Positions 33,437-42,768 are shown, counted from the first letter of the stretch. The stretch is 64,000 nt of DNA from Novosphingobium sp. UBA6272 (GCF_002440635.1 NZ_DJUW01000026.1:205565-269564); one strand, 5' to 3'. Notes: generated by a model not told the origin, from the sequence alone. Program-made: numbers and translations.

Positions 33437-34468
33437 TCAGGTTGGTAGCAACAGCGATCCATCGCCATAGCTGTAGAACCGGTAGCCCTCGGCAATGGCA
33501 TGGGCATAGGCCGCCTGCATCCGCTCCAGCCCGATCAATGCACTGACCAGCATGAACAGGGTCGACCTGGGCAAGTGGAAGTTGGTGACCAGCCCGTCGA
33601 TTCCCTTGAAGCGATAGCCCGGGGTGATGAAAATCGCGGTGTCCCCGGAAAAGGCATGGATCACCCGGGCTTCGTCGGCGGCGCTTTCGAGCAGGCGCAG
33701 CGAGGTGGTGCCAACCGCGATGATCCGCCCGCCAGCGGCGCGCGCCGCGTTGAGCCGGGCGGCGACTTCTGGTTCGATGCTGCCCCATTCGGCGTGCATC
33801 TGGTGATCCTGGGTGTCATCGGCCTTGACCGGCAGGAAGGTGCCGGCTCCGACGTGAAGGGTCAGCGTTTCGTGGCCGATCCCGGCCTCTGCCAGCGCCG
33901 CCATCAATTCGGGCGTGAAGTGCAGCGCGGCGGTGGGCGCGGCGACGGCACCATCCTTGGCGGCGAACATGGTCTGGTAATCGCTGCGGTCCCGATCGTC
34001 GATCGCGCGCTTTCCGGCAATATAGGGCGGCAGCGGCACCTGCCCAGCCCGGTCGAGCAGAACTTCGACAGGTTCCTCCCCGGCGAAAGCCAGGGTCCAG
34101 CTGCCATCGGCATGGCGCGCTACGGCCGTGGCGGAAACGCCGGCGGCGAATTCGATGCTGTCGCCGTCTTTCAGGCGCTTGGCGTTGCGGACAAAGGCCT
34201 GCCAACGGCGCAGGTCGATACGCTTGTGCAGCGTCGCGCCGATCCGGGCCTGGCCGCGATAACCCTCCAGCTGAGCGGGGATCACCCGGGTATCGTTGAA
34301 GACCAGCACGTCGCCAGGGCAGAGCTGGCCCGGCAGGTCGCGCATCGTCAGATCGCGCAACGGCTGCGCGCCCGGCACCACCAGCATCCGCGCCGAATCG
34401 CGCGGGCGAGCGGGACGCAGAGCAATCCGTTCGGGCGGAAGTTCGAAGTCGAACAGATCAACGCGCAT
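33437..34468 (-). CDS. queA: S-adenosylmethionine:tRNA ribosyltransferase-isomerase
   Basis: A 343-residue enzyme that adds the epoxycyclopentane moiety of queuosine from SAM. It begins MRVDLFDFELPPERIALRPA and carries the family motifs DVLVFNDTRVIPAQLEG, AAPTAALHFTPELM and TNFHLPRSTLFMLVSAL. It is preceded by an 80-base hairpin repeat and the cyclophilin gene. tgt lies downstream beyond the carotenoid oxygenase insertion. Confidence 0.97.
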   Translation of the reverse strand: MRVDLFDFELPPERIALRPARPRDSARMLVVPGAQPLRDLTMRDLPGQLCPGDVLVFNDTRVIPAQLEGYRGQARIGATLHKRIDLRRWQAFVRNAKRLKDGDSIEFAAGVSATAVARHADGSWTLAFAGEEPVEVLLDRAGQVPLPPYIAGKRAIDDRDRSDYQTMFAAKDGAVAAPTAALHFTPELMAALAEAGIGHETLTLHVGAGTFLPVKADDTQDHQMHAEWGSIEPEVAARLNAARAAGGRIIAVGTTSLRLLESAADEARVIHAFSGDTAIFITPGYRFKGIDGLVTNFHLPRSTLFMLVSALIGLERMQAAYAHAIAEGYRFYSYGDGSLLLPT

Positions 34469-34491
34469 TCTGCGCCGCTAGAGCAGCGCAG

Positions 34492-34571
34492 GGGCTTCGA
34501 CAAGCTCAGCCGGAGCGGGTCTTGGGGTAAAACACATTCAAGTCCCGCTCCGGCTGAGCTTGTCGAAGCCC
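34492..34571. repeat. Repeat family C hairpin between ppi and queA
   Basis: A perfect 28-base inverted repeat beginning GGGCTTCGACAAGCTCAGCC (34492-34519) and closing at 34544-34571, with a 24-base loop. It could fold in RNA and attenuate readthrough from the cyclophilin gene into queA. Confidence 0.85.
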
Positions 34572-34585
34572 CCGGCGTAGTGCGC

Positions 34586-35257
34586 TCAGTTCGACTTCGA
34601 ATTGCTCAGCATGTCGGCGGTGATCGCCGTCGGTGCCGGTGCGGCAACGGCTGGACGCGGCTTGTTTTCCGAAAGCATCGAAGCCTGGACGATCTTGGTC
34701 GGGTTCGACGGCGGCTCGCCGCGCACGATCGCGTCTACCACGTCCATCCCGGAAATCACCCGCCCGAAGTTGGTGTAACGGTGATCAAGCGCGAAGCGCG
34801 GGTAGAACACGATGAAGAACTGGCTGTTGGCGGTATCGGGCTGGTCGGTCCGTGCCATCGAAACCGTTCCACGCACATGCGGCACATAGTTGAATTCGGC
34901 CTTGAGGTCGGGCAGCTGCGAACCGCCCTGCCCGGTCCCGGTCGGATCGCCGGTCTGCGCCATGAAGCCATCGATCACGCGGTGGAAGATGATCCCGTTG
35001 TAAAAGCCCTGCTTGGTCAGCGTCTTGACCCGCTCGACATGGCCCGGAGCCCAGGTCGGCATCAGCCGGATCATGACGCGCCCGCCGTTCGACAGGTCGA
35101 GCACCAGGATATTGTCCGGATCGACCGAAACGTCAGGGCTTACCACCACGGAAATGGCCGGCGCAGCCGGAGCGAGCGGCTCCTTCTTCTTGGCGACCGC
35201 GGGGGTGGCAGCCAGCGTCAGGCCGAGGACAATGGAGGCAAACAGGCGGCGGTTCAT
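34586..35257 (-). CDS. Secreted cyclophilin-type peptidyl-prolyl isomerase
   Basis: A 223-residue protein with a signal peptide (RRLFASIVLGLTLAATPAVA) followed by a cyclophilin domain containing FYNGIIFHRVIDGFMAQTGD, GTVSMAR and NSQFFIVF. It is predicted to be periplasmic. The C-terminal 35 residues are low-complexity. It is part of the minus-strand run xseB-ispA-coaD-ppi-queA. Confidence 0.93.
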   Translation of the reverse strand: MNRRLFASIVLGLTLAATPAVAKKKEPLAPAAPAISVVVSPDVSVDPDNILVLDLSNGGRVMIRLMPTWAPGHVERVKTLTKQGFYNGIIFHRVIDGFMAQTGDPTGTGQGGSQLPDLKAEFNYVPHVRGTVSMARTDQPDTANSQFFIVFYPRFALDHRYTNFGRVISGMDVVDAIVRGEPPSNPTKIVQASMLSENKPRPAVAAPAPTAITADMLSNSKSN

Positions 35258-35359
35258 GGATCAGAATTCTCGCAATAGGGCCAAACGGCCGATCGTCGGC
35301 GGCGGGATAGCGCCCCGACGCTGTCATGGCAATGAACGGAAACTACTCGTCCCCGATGG

Positions 35360-35854
35360 TCAATCCTTGGCAATTCGCGCCACGACGTCATCGCGGACCG
35401 CCGGTGTGACGAATTTGGAGATGTCGCCGCCGTACTTGGCGATCTCCTTGACCAGCCGCGAGGCGATCGGCTGCAGCGCGACGTCGGCCATCAGAAACAC
35501 GGTCTCTACCTCGTGGTTCAGTTGCCGGTTCATGCCGGTCAGCTGATACTCGTATTCGAAGTCGGTCACGCCCCGGATGCCGCGGATCACCACCTGCGCG
35601 TTCATCGCATCGGCAAAGTCCATCAGCAGCGAGTTGAACCCGACCACCCGGATCTTGGCATTGCCGACCCGCGCCACTTCACGCTCGACCATCGCGATCC
35701 GCTCGTCATCGCTGAACATCGGCGATTTGGCGATATTGGTGGTCACCCCGATGATCAGCTCGTCGACCAGCTTGGCCCCGCGCTCGATGATATCCATGTG
35801 GCCCAGGGTGATCGGATCGAAAGTGCCGGGGTAAACGCCGATGCGCTTGGTCAT
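35360..35854 (-). CDS. coaD: Phosphopantetheine adenylyltransferase
   Basis: A 164-residue enzyme of the penultimate step of coenzyme A synthesis. The nucleotidyltransferase motif GTFDPITLGHMDII is at the N-terminus, and RGIRGVTDFEYEYQLTGMN and the closing LVKEIAKYGGDISKFV are typical. The start codon directly follows the ispA stop (TAG ATG), implying cotranscription. Confidence 0.97.
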   Translation of the reverse strand: MTKRIGVYPGTFDPITLGHMDIIERGAKLVDELIIGVTTNIAKSPMFSDDERIAMVEREVARVGNAKIRVVGFNSLLMDFADAMNAQVVIRGIRGVTDFEYEYQLTGMNRQLNHEVETVFLMADVALQPIASRLVKEIAKYGGDISKFVTPAVRDDVVARIAKD

Positions 35855-36739
35855 CTAGTGGTCCCTCTCCACGATGTAGCGCGCCACGGCGCGCAGCAGG
35901 TCTGCTTCTTGCCCGTATGAGCCAAGGTGCGCAATCGCCTGATCGACCAGCATCCGCGCCTGCTCGCGCGCCCGGTCCGCACCCAGCGCGGCAACGAAGG
36001 TCTGCTTTCCCGCTTCGGCATCCTTGCGCAGCGCCTTGCCGGCCTTGGTTTCATCGCCGGCATGATCGAGCAGGTCATCGGCGATCTGGAAGGCGAGACC
36101 GATATCGCGGGCATAGCCCTTCAGGTGCATCCGCCCCTCGGCGGGCAACTTGCCCAGCACCGCGCCCATTTCCACGGCAGCGGAAAGCAGCGCCCCGGTT
36201 TTGAGCTGCTGCATCCGGGTGATCGCCGGCAGGTCCAGCGCCTGCCCCTCACCCTCGATGTCGAGCACCTGCCCGCCGACCATGCCCTGCGCGCCCGATG
36301 CCAGCGCCAGCACCTGGACCATTTCGGCCCGGACGAACGGATCGCCACTGGTTGCCGGATCGGACAGCACTTCGAAGGCGAAGCTCTGCAGCGCATCGCC
36401 CGCCAGCACCGCCATCGCCTCGCCAAAGGCGATATGCGTGCTCGGCTTGCCGTGGCGCATGGCGTCATCGTCCATGCAGGGCAGATCGTCGTGAACCAGC
36501 GAATAGGCATGGATCGCCTCGATCGCCACCGCGGCGCGCATGGCATGGGTGCGATCGGCGCCGTGCATCGCGGCGGTTGCGGTCAGCAGCAGCGGGCGGA
36601 GCCGCTTGCCCCCGCCAATCGCGGCATGGCGCATCGCAGCGGCCAGCCGACCCTGCGACGGCAACAGCGCGTCGAACATGCCATCGATATCGCGGGCGAT
36701 CGCGCCAAGCGCATCGGCCAGCAGCGGTTCGGTGGGCAC
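35855..36739 (-). CDS. ispA: Polyprenyl (farnesyl) diphosphate synthase
   Basis: A 294-residue isoprenoid chain-elongating enzyme. The first Asp-rich motif is HDDLPCMDDD, the second is QIADDLLDHAGD, and GGGKRLRPLL binds the allyl substrate. GTG 36739, 2 bases after the xseB stop, is the likely start; the longer frame would overlap xseB by 100 bases. The xseB-ispA pairing is very common; dxs is not next to it here. Confidence 0.95.
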   Translation of the reverse strand: MPTEPLLADALGAIARDIDGMFDALLPSQGRLAAAMRHAAIGGGKRLRPLLLTATAAMHGADRTHAMRAAVAIEAIHAYSLVHDDLPCMDDDAMRHGKPSTHIAFGEAMAVLAGDALQSFAFEVLSDPATSGDPFVRAEMVQVLALASGAQGMVGGQVLDIEGEGQALDLPAITRMQQLKTGALLSAAVEMGAVLGKLPAEGRMHLKGYARDIGLAFQIADDLLDHAGDETKAGKALRKDAEAGKQTFVAALGADRAREQARMLVDQAIAHLGSYGQEADLLRAVARYIVERDH

Positions 36740-36741
36740 GA

Positions 36742-36990
36742 TCAGCCGGCGTCGAAGGGTTGGGTGCCGGCCGCCTGGCCGTCCGCCCCGGCGACGATCT
36801 TCTCGATCCGCAGCTGCGCCGCATCGAGCCGGGCCTGACAATGCTGGCGCAGCTTTTCACCGCGCTCATAAAGGTCCATCGTCGCATCCAGCGGCACTTC
36901 GCCGCTTTCCAGCTTGCGGACGATGTCTTCCAGCGCGCGCAGCGCGTCCTCGAACGACAGGGCGGCAATCTCGGGATCGGTCTCGCTCAT
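36742..36990 (-). CDS. xseB: Exodeoxyribonuclease VII small subunit
   Basis: An 82-residue helical subunit of exonuclease VII, with SFEDALRALEDIVRKLESGE and LDATMDLYERGEKLRQHCQA matching the family. The start MSETDP at 36990 is preferred; an ATG four codons earlier (37002) is also possible, and neither has a clear ribosome site. It heads the ispA-coaD-ppi run. Confidence 0.93.
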   Translation of the reverse strand: MSETDPEIAALSFEDALRALEDIVRKLESGEVPLDATMDLYERGEKLRQHCQARLDAAQLRIEKIVAGADGQAAGTQPFDAG

Positions 36991-37070
36991 GGCATCGACC
37001 ATTGACCGCGCGCGCCGCAGCGGTCAAGCTAGGAAGGCACGGGGCGCATTGCTCCCGGGGAGATTTCTTG

Positions 37071-37487
37071 ATGTTCAAGTGGTACCTTGCCTACCCGATC
37101 GTGGGCGCACTGTTTCTGATCCTCGACATGGTCTGGCTGCGGTTCGCAACGCCGGTGCTCTATCGCCCGGCGCTGGGCGAGCTGCTGACCGACAAGTTCC
37201 GGATCGGCCCGGCGATCGTGTTTTACGTGATCTATTTCGCCGCGCTGACGCTGTTCGCGGTCGCCCCGGGCACCTTGCTTGCGCCGACCAACTACGGCGT
37301 CGCGATCGCCACCGGTTTCGGTGCGGCGCTGGGCCTGACCGCCTATGCGACCTACAACCTGACCAATATGGCCACACTGAAGAACTGGCCGATCGAGATG
37401 ACTCTGGTCGATATCGCCTGGGGTACAGTCGCCAGCGGGCTGGCGGCCGGTGCCGCTACCCTGGCGATGATCAAAATCCAGGGCTGA
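37071..37487 (+). CDS. DUF2177 family membrane protein
   Basis: A 138-residue protein with four membrane helices. LFLILDMVWLRFATPVLYRP near the start and TAYATYNLTNMATLKNWPIE with DIAWGTVASG are the DUF2177 signature. It starts at 37071 behind GGGGAG. Its function is unknown. The next gene follows after 6 bases. Confidence 0.9.
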   Translation: MFKWYLAYPIVGALFLILDMVWLRFATPVLYRPALGELLTDKFRIGPAIVFYVIYFAALTLFAVAPGTLLAPTNYGVAIATGFGAALGLTAYATYNLTNMATLKNWPIEMTLVDIAWGTVASGLAAGAATLAMIKIQG

Positions 37488-37493
37488 CCGGCG

Positions 37494-38132
37494 ATGTTCA
37501 TCGGGCACTGGGCACCGGCGTTGGCTGTCGCGGCCCGGCGCCCGATGCCGACGATCGGCGTTCTGTTTGTCGCAGCTCAGCTGGTCGATTGGGCGTTCTT
37601 CGGCCTGCTGCTTGCCGGGGTGGAGCACATGCGCTTTTCCCCCGGGATCAGCGCGATGAACCCTCTGGACCTCTATCACATGCCCTATACTCACAGCCTG
37701 CTCGGCTCGGCGATTTTCGCAGCCGGGTTCGCCGGGCTGGTGCTGGCCGCAACCCGAGATCGTGGTGCGGCCCTGACGACCGGGGCAGTGGTGCTGTCAC
37801 ACTGGTTGCTGGACCTGCTGGTCCACGTGCCTGACCTGACCCTGGCCGGATCGCCGCCGAAGCTGGGATTTGCGCTGTGGAACTATCCGTATCTGGAAAT
37901 GCCGATTGAGCTGGGCATCACCTTCGGCGCGCTGTGGCTCTATGCCCGCAATCGCCAGCCCGCCGCAGCGCGGGTCTGGACGCTGGCCGCGGTGCTCTTG
38001 GCGCTGCAAGCGGTCAACTGGTTCGGCCCGGTCGAACCCGAGGTGACCGCAGGCACGAGCCTGCTGGCCTTTGTTGCCTTTGGTCTGGCAACTCTGGCCG
38101 CCTGGTGGATGGGGAAAAGCGCCCGGGCTTGA
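37494..38132 (+). CDS. Multi-pass membrane protein, possibly YdjM-like
   Basis: A 212-residue protein with about six hydrophobic segments. The motifs MPYTHSLLGS and LSHWLLDLLVHVPD resemble the metal-binding HS and SHxxxD patterns of membrane-bound YdjM/DUF457-type hydrolases, but the match is loose. It is probably cotranscribed with the DUF2177 gene. The function is not established. Confidence 0.75.
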   Translation: MFIGHWAPALAVAARRPMPTIGVLFVAAQLVDWAFFGLLLAGVEHMRFSPGISAMNPLDLYHMPYTHSLLGSAIFAAGFAGLVLAATRDRGAALTTGAVVLSHWLLDLLVHVPDLTLAGSPPKLGFALWNYPYLEMPIELGITFGALWLYARNRQPAAARVWTLAAVLLALQAVNWFGPVEPEVTAGTSLLAFVAFGLATLAAWWMGKSARA

Positions 38133-38150
38133 TGCACCGGAAGGAGGCGT

Positions 38151-38453
38151 TCAGCCGCCTTCGTTGATAACCCGGATAAACAGCAGAACAATCTCAACCA
38201 GCAGAATCAGCGACTGAGCCATGATGATATAGGCAAACAGCCAGAAGTTCAGCGTAAACAGCCCGAAAATGACCGCAATGAAGCACAGTCCGAGGTGGAA
38301 AAAGCCGTGGCCTTGCTCGTTCAGGTAGAAGCGGTGAATTCCAGTGAAACCCAGAAAAAAGCACAGCAAAATGGCCACAAACAGGTTCTTGTCGCTTCCG
38401 GATTTGTAAAACGAACCCTGGAATGCGGAAATGTCACCGTTGTATTTCGCCAT
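38151..38453 (-). CDS. TM2 domain protein
   Basis: A 100-residue protein with a short polar N-terminus, the TM2 signature FFLGFTGIHRFYLNEQGHG, and three hydrophobic helices. TM2 proteins are small inner-membrane proteins of unknown role. It converges on the preceding plus-strand gene and is divergent from purL. Confidence 0.88.
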   Translation of the reverse strand: MAKYNGDISAFQGSFYKSGSDKNLFVAILLCFFLGFTGIHRFYLNEQGHGFFHLGLCFIAVIFGLFTLNFWLFAYIIMAQSLILLVEIVLLFIRVINEGG

Positions 38454-38594
38454 GCGTGCCTCCCCTTCTCGGCGGGAGAATAGAACCGCAAAAAGGTTAA
38501 GGGATCGATATCCGGCTCCGCTGCCCCAAAAATCCCCCGTTTAGGCTCTGCCCAGGACTAGTGCGAATCCCCCTGCCCCGCTATGCGCCCGCGC

Positions 38595-40820
38595 ATGGCC
38601 GAGATTACTCCCGAAGTCGTCGCCCAGCACGGGCTTTCCGAGGATGAATACCAGCGCGTGCTCCATGCACTCGGGCGCGAGCCGAACATGGTCGAGCTAG
38701 GGATCTTCTCGGTGATGTGGTCCGAGCATTGCTCTTACAAGTCGAGCCGTATCCACCTCAAGAAGCTGCCCACAGAGGCTCCCTGGGTGATCTGCGGTCC
38801 GGGTGAGAACGCCGGGGTGATCGACATCGGCGACGGGCAGGCCGCGATCTTCAAGATGGAGAGCCACAACCACCCGAGCTACATTGAGCCCTACCAGGGT
38901 GCAGCCACCGGCGTCGGCGGAATTCTGCGCGATGTCTTCACCATGGGCGCGCGTCCGGTTGCCAACCTGAACGCGCTGCGCTTTGGTCGGCCCGACCATC
39001 CCAAGATGAAAAGTCTGGTCAAGGGCGTGGTCGCCGGGATCGGCGGTTATGGCAACTGCGTCGGCGTGCCGACCGTAGGCGGTGAAACCAACTTCCACAC
39101 CGCTTATGACGGCAACATTCTGGTCAACGCGATGACCGTCGGCGTCGCCGATGCCGACAAGATCTTCTATTCGGCCGCCACCGGGATCGGCAATCCGATC
39201 GTCTATGTTGGCTCCAAGACCGGACGCGACGGAATCCACGGCGCGACCATGGCCTCTGCCGATTTCGGCGAGGATTCGGAAGAAAAGCGCCCGACGGTGC
39301 AGGTCGGCGATCCCTTCACCGAAAAGCTGCTGATCGAAGCCTGCCTGGAACTGATGGCAACCGACGCGATCGTCGCGATTCAGGACATGGGCGCGGCGGG
39401 CCTCACCTCCAGCTCGGTCGAAATGGCCACCAACGGCAAGGCCGGGATCATTCTCGACATGGACAAGGTGCCGTGCCGCGAAGAGGGCATGACGCCCTAC
39501 GAGATGATGCTGAGCGAGAGCCAGGAGCGGATGCTGATGGTGCTCAAGCCTGGCAAGGAGCCGATGGCTGAGGCGATCTTCCGGAAGTGGGAGCTCGATT
39601 TCGCGGTGATCGGCGAAGTGACCGATACCGGCCACATGGTGCTGACCTGGCAAGGCGAGACCGTCTGCGACATTCCACTTGGCCCCTTGGCCGAGGACGC
39701 GCCGCTGTACGATCGTCCGGCGCTGAGCCTCGAGGAATACAAGACTTGGGCGGCGGTCAAGCCGCTGGGCGATATTCCCGAAAGCACCGATATCGCCGCC
39801 GATCTGCTCAAGCTGATGGCCTGCCCCGATCTTGCCAGCCGGCGCTGGATCTGGGAACAGTACGACAGCCAGGTCGGCGCCGATACGCTGCAGAAGAGCG
39901 GCGGCGACGCGGCGGTGGTGCGGCTCCACGGCACCCGCAAGGCGCTGGCGATGAGCACCGACTGCACCCCGCGCTATTGCTACGCCGACCCCTACGAAGG
40001 CGGCAAGCAGGCGGTCGCGGAAACCTACCGCAATATCTCAGCTGTCGGGGCCAAGCCCTTGGCAATTACCAATTGCCTTAACTTCGCCAATCCGCAGCGG
40101 CCCGAGATCATGGCCCAGATCGTCGAGTGCCTGCGCGGCATGGGCGACGCTTGCCGCGCGCTGGATTACCCGATCGTGAGCGGCAACGTGTCGCTGTACA
40201 ACGAGAGCAAGGCCACCGGCGGCGGCTCTGCGATCTTGCCGACCCCGGCGATCGGCGGCGTGGGTCTGATGAACGACTACGCCAAGATGGCGACGATCGG
40301 GTTTAAGGCCGAGGGGCAAATGATCGTGCTGATCTGCCACTCTTCCGGCCACCTCGGTCAGTCGCTGTGGCTGCGCGAACTGCATGGCCGAGAGGACGGC
40401 GATCCACCGGCGGTTGATCTGGCCAAGGAACGCGCGGCGGGTGAACTCGTCCGTGCGCTGGTTGCCGATGGCAGTGTGAGCGCGGTTCACGACTGTGCCG
40501 ATGGCGGTGCCGCTGTGGCGATGGCGGAAATGGCCTTGGCCCGAAACATCGGGTTTACCAGCCAGATCGCCCCCAACCTGCCTCCGCTGGCCGGTCTCTA
40601 CTTTGGCGAAGACCAGGGTCGTTACATCGTGACCGGCTCAGATTTCGCCGCGATCAAGGGCCGTGCCGACGCAGCTGGCTTGATCGCAGTACCAGTTGGC
40701 TTGACCGGCGGTGATGCCTGCACTTTCGAATGGATTGATGGCGGTAAGCGCCAATCGGTTACACTTGCCGAACTGCGGGCTGCCAACGAAGCATTTTTCC
40801 GCGATTGGATGGAAACCTGA
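38595..40820 (+). CDS. purL: Phosphoribosylformylglycinamidine synthase subunit PurL
   Basis: The 741-residue short-type PurL that works with PurS and PurQ in purine synthesis. The start MAEITPEVVAQHGLSEDEYQ at 38595 fits the family; an ATG four codons earlier is possible. Key segments are MWSEHCSYKSSR (catalytic His), FKMESHNHPSYIEPYQGAAT and GGVGLMNDYAK. PurS and PurQ genes are not in the window. The stop overlaps the next small gene by one base. Confidence 0.97.
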   Translation: MAEITPEVVAQHGLSEDEYQRVLHALGREPNMVELGIFSVMWSEHCSYKSSRIHLKKLPTEAPWVICGPGENAGVIDIGDGQAAIFKMESHNHPSYIEPYQGAATGVGGILRDVFTMGARPVANLNALRFGRPDHPKMKSLVKGVVAGIGGYGNCVGVPTVGGETNFHTAYDGNILVNAMTVGVADADKIFYSAATGIGNPIVYVGSKTGRDGIHGATMASADFGEDSEEKRPTVQVGDPFTEKLLIEACLELMATDAIVAIQDMGAAGLTSSSVEMATNGKAGIILDMDKVPCREEGMTPYEMMLSESQERMLMVLKPGKEPMAEAIFRKWELDFAVIGEVTDTGHMVLTWQGETVCDIPLGPLAEDAPLYDRPALSLEEYKTWAAVKPLGDIPESTDIAADLLKLMACPDLASRRWIWEQYDSQVGADTLQKSGGDAAVVRLHGTRKALAMSTDCTPRYCYADPYEGGKQAVAETYRNISAVGAKPLAITNCLNFANPQRPEIMAQIVECLRGMGDACRALDYPIVSGNVSLYNESKATGGGSAILPTPAIGGVGLMNDYAKMATIGFKAEGQMIVLICHSSGHLGQSLWLRELHGREDGDPPAVDLAKERAAGELVRALVADGSVSAVHDCADGGAAVAMAEMALARNIGFTSQIAPNLPPLAGLYFGEDQGRYIVTGSDFAAIKGRADAAGLIAVPVGLTGGDACTFEWIDGGKRQSVTLAELRAANEAFFRDWMET

Positions 40821-40975
40821 TGGCCGATCTGTACCTCAAGGCGCTCGAGAGTGAACGCAAGCAGTTGTGGGCGACTTGTCGGCTCAAGGGTCTGGCGATC
40901 GGGACGCCGGAGCGCGACCGGATTGCGGCGCTTGATGGGCTGATTGGCGAGCATTTGGGCAAGCGTGGGGTTTGA
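40820..40975 (+). CDS. Small coupled protein after purL
   Basis: A 51-residue frame whose ATG shares its A with the purL stop (TGATG), the usual sign of translational coupling. It begins MADLYLKALESERKQLWATC and is a soluble, amphipathic, probably helical protein. I recognise no family. Codon use resembles purL, so it is likely real. Confidence 0.6.
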   Translation: MADLYLKALESERKQLWATCRLKGLAIGTPERDRIAALDGLIGEHLGKRGV

Positions 40976-41007
40976 GGGGCGGACTGCACCCCTCCCTTAC
41001 CGTACCC

Positions 41008-41144
41008 GTCACCCTGAACTTGTTTCAGGGTCCATTTCGCAGATAGCCCAGTTGCTGGGTGAAATGAGCTGACTGCGCGGTTTGCTAGCGATTCCGCGCT
41101 TCGGGCGGGCAGCACGATGGACCCTGAAACAAGTTCAGGGTGAC
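41008..41144. repeat. Repeat family B, MITE-like copy 1
   Basis: Perfect 28-base inverted arms (GTCACCCTGAACTTGTTTCA, continuing to GGGTCCAT, and its complement) enclose an 81-base interior. The interior is recognisably related to that of copy 2. No gene lies inside. Confidence 0.85.
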
Positions 41145-41171
41145 GAACTTGGTTTAGAAGGATTGTCAGGC

Positions 41172-41579
41172 ATGACCACAGGCTACTCTGGCACACCCCT
41201 CGCCAAGAAGCTGTCGCTGCGTGATGGGATGCGGGTGTGGTTCGATGCCATGCCCGAGGACGTGTTCGACGAGATCGCCGAATATGCCCTGGAACTGACC
41301 TTTGTCGCCGATCCCGCCAAAGGAATCGACGCCGCCCATGTCTTCGTTACCGAACGCGCGGTTCTCGAAGCGCGGCTGATCGCGCTGCGCAAGCAAATCG
41401 CGCCCGATGGTCAGGTCTGGGTCAGCTGGCCAAAAAAGGCCTCAAAGTTGCCCACCGACATCACCGAAGACACCATTCGCGAGCTGTGCCTGCCGCTGGG
41501 ATTCGTCGATACCAAGGTCTGCGCGGTGGACGATGTCTGGTCAGGGCTGAAGCTGGTGATCCGCAAAGAGCTGCGGTGA
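41172..41579 (+). CDS. DUF3052-like protein
   Basis: A 135-residue soluble protein beginning MTTGYSGTPLAKKLSLRDGM, with WVSWPKKASKLPTDITEDTI and GFVDTKVCAVDDVWSGLKLV, which match the DUF3052 pattern. The start at 41172 removes 30 repeat-derived residues from a longer frame. It is flanked on both sides by repeat B copies. Biochemical role unknown. Confidence 0.88.
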   Translation: MTTGYSGTPLAKKLSLRDGMRVWFDAMPEDVFDEIAEYALELTFVADPAKGIDAAHVFVTERAVLEARLIALRKQIAPDGQVWVSWPKKASKLPTDITEDTIRELCLPLGFVDTKVCAVDDVWSGLKLVIRKELR

Positions 41580-41610
41580 TTTAGGCCTTACCGGCCATCA
41601 ACCCACGCCC

Positions 41611-41789
41611 GTCACCCTGAACTTGTTTGAGCAAGCTCAGCTTCGCTTCCAGGGGCCATTTTACGGATGGCCCAGTTGGCGCTTGGAATGCACTGACCGC
41701 TCGGTTTGCTAACTATCCTGCGCTTTGGGCAAATGGCACAATAGACCCTGGAAGCGAAGCTGAGCTTGCTCAAACAAGTTCAGGGTGAA
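41611..41789. repeat. Repeat family B, MITE-like copy 2
   Basis: Inverted arms of 49 bases (41611-41659 and 41741-41789, 46 of 49 paired) with an interior related to copy 1. The arms carry an extra segment GAGCAAGCTCAGCTTCGCTT inside the family B core. Confidence 0.85.
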
Positions 41790-41819
41790 GACTTTGGCGA
41801 GAGGGCAGCCCCCCTCACC

Positions 41820-42656
41820 TCAAGCCGCCTGCTTGACCGGCGCCAGTAGATCGTAGGGATCGACTCCCTGGCCCTGCCAAACGGCATGGGCCTGGCGATA
41901 GAACTTCGGCTCGGCAATATTGAGCCTGGCGCGGGCCACTTCGATCGGGAGCGGCAGCAGTTCGGTGATCGCCATCTCAACCAGCCGCGGGCACGCCTTG
42001 CCCATCTTCTGCGCCTCGCGCACGGCGCGGAAGACCGGCGCCTTGACCGGGTGCTTGCTGACCTGGAATGCGCCGGCATAACCCAGGAACAGATGCGCCG
42101 GGCTCGGCTGCTGGCTGTAGGTGAAGGCCAGCACGCACAGCTCGCCCAGTGCGTCACGGCTGAACCCGGTCAGAACGTGAAGCAGATCATGCGTGTCGCG
42201 CATCCGGTTGAAGTACCAGGTGACCTGATCGTCATAATAGCGCTCGGCAGGCCGGTTCTTGTCAAGCTCGTCAACCAGGCCCTGGGCCGAAAACCCGGCC
42301 TCCTCCATGAAGTCGCAATAGACCTGGGCGACGCTGCCTGCCGGAAGCCTGCGCAGGCTGGCGCGATCGTCGAGGATCTTGACCAGCGAGGGCTCCTTGC
42401 GGCGGATTTCCTGGGCCCGATCGGTCTTGAGAAAGGCCAGGGCCGCGTCATAGACGCCCAGCCACGGCAGAGCCTCAAAGATTGGCGTGACCTGCGCCGT
42501 ATCGTCCTTGTCCTTGATCAGCTCCTTGAAGTGACGCCAAGCCTTGGGCAGGTCATACCGCATCTTCGGCCGGCCCGGCAGCATAAGCGGCAGGTCCGGC
42601 GCGGCGAAATCGACATGGGCCTGAGGCCCCGCGGCGACAGTGGTCATCATGTTCAT
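41820..42656 (-). CDS. Coq4 family ubiquinone biosynthesis protein
   Basis: A 278-residue protein with the Coq4 metal motif DTHDLLHVLTGFSRDALGE (HDxxH then a distant Glu) at about 154-172. Coq4 proteins take part in ubiquinone synthesis; recent work on the yeast protein links them to C1 decarboxylation/hydroxylation. There is no other ubi gene adjacent. It is divergent from a ferric-reductase-like gene. Confidence 0.92.
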   Translation of the reverse strand: MNMMTTVAAGPQAHVDFAAPDLPLMLPGRPKMRYDLPKAWRHFKELIKDKDDTAQVTPIFEALPWLGVYDAALAFLKTDRAQEIRRKEPSLVKILDDRASLRRLPAGSVAQVYCDFMEEAGFSAQGLVDELDKNRPAERYYDDQVTWYFNRMRDTHDLLHVLTGFSRDALGELCVLAFTYSQQPSPAHLFLGYAGAFQVSKHPVKAPVFRAVREAQKMGKACPRLVEMAITELLPLPIEVARARLNIAEPKFYRQAHAVWQGQGVDPYDLLAPVKQAA

Positions 42657-42768
42657 GGCAAAGCCGATACTGCGAACTACTTACAGAAATGTCAATACAG
42701 TGCGCGCCCGCTGGCGAAAGCGCCGAATTCCCGCTAAGAGGCGCAGCAAAACTTGGGTGGGGAATGCC

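Noticed and set aside
40990..41800. CRISPR-like array from repeated short palindromes
   Set aside because: Copies are inverted pairs with related interiors, not evenly spaced direct repeats with unique spacers, and no cas genes are present.
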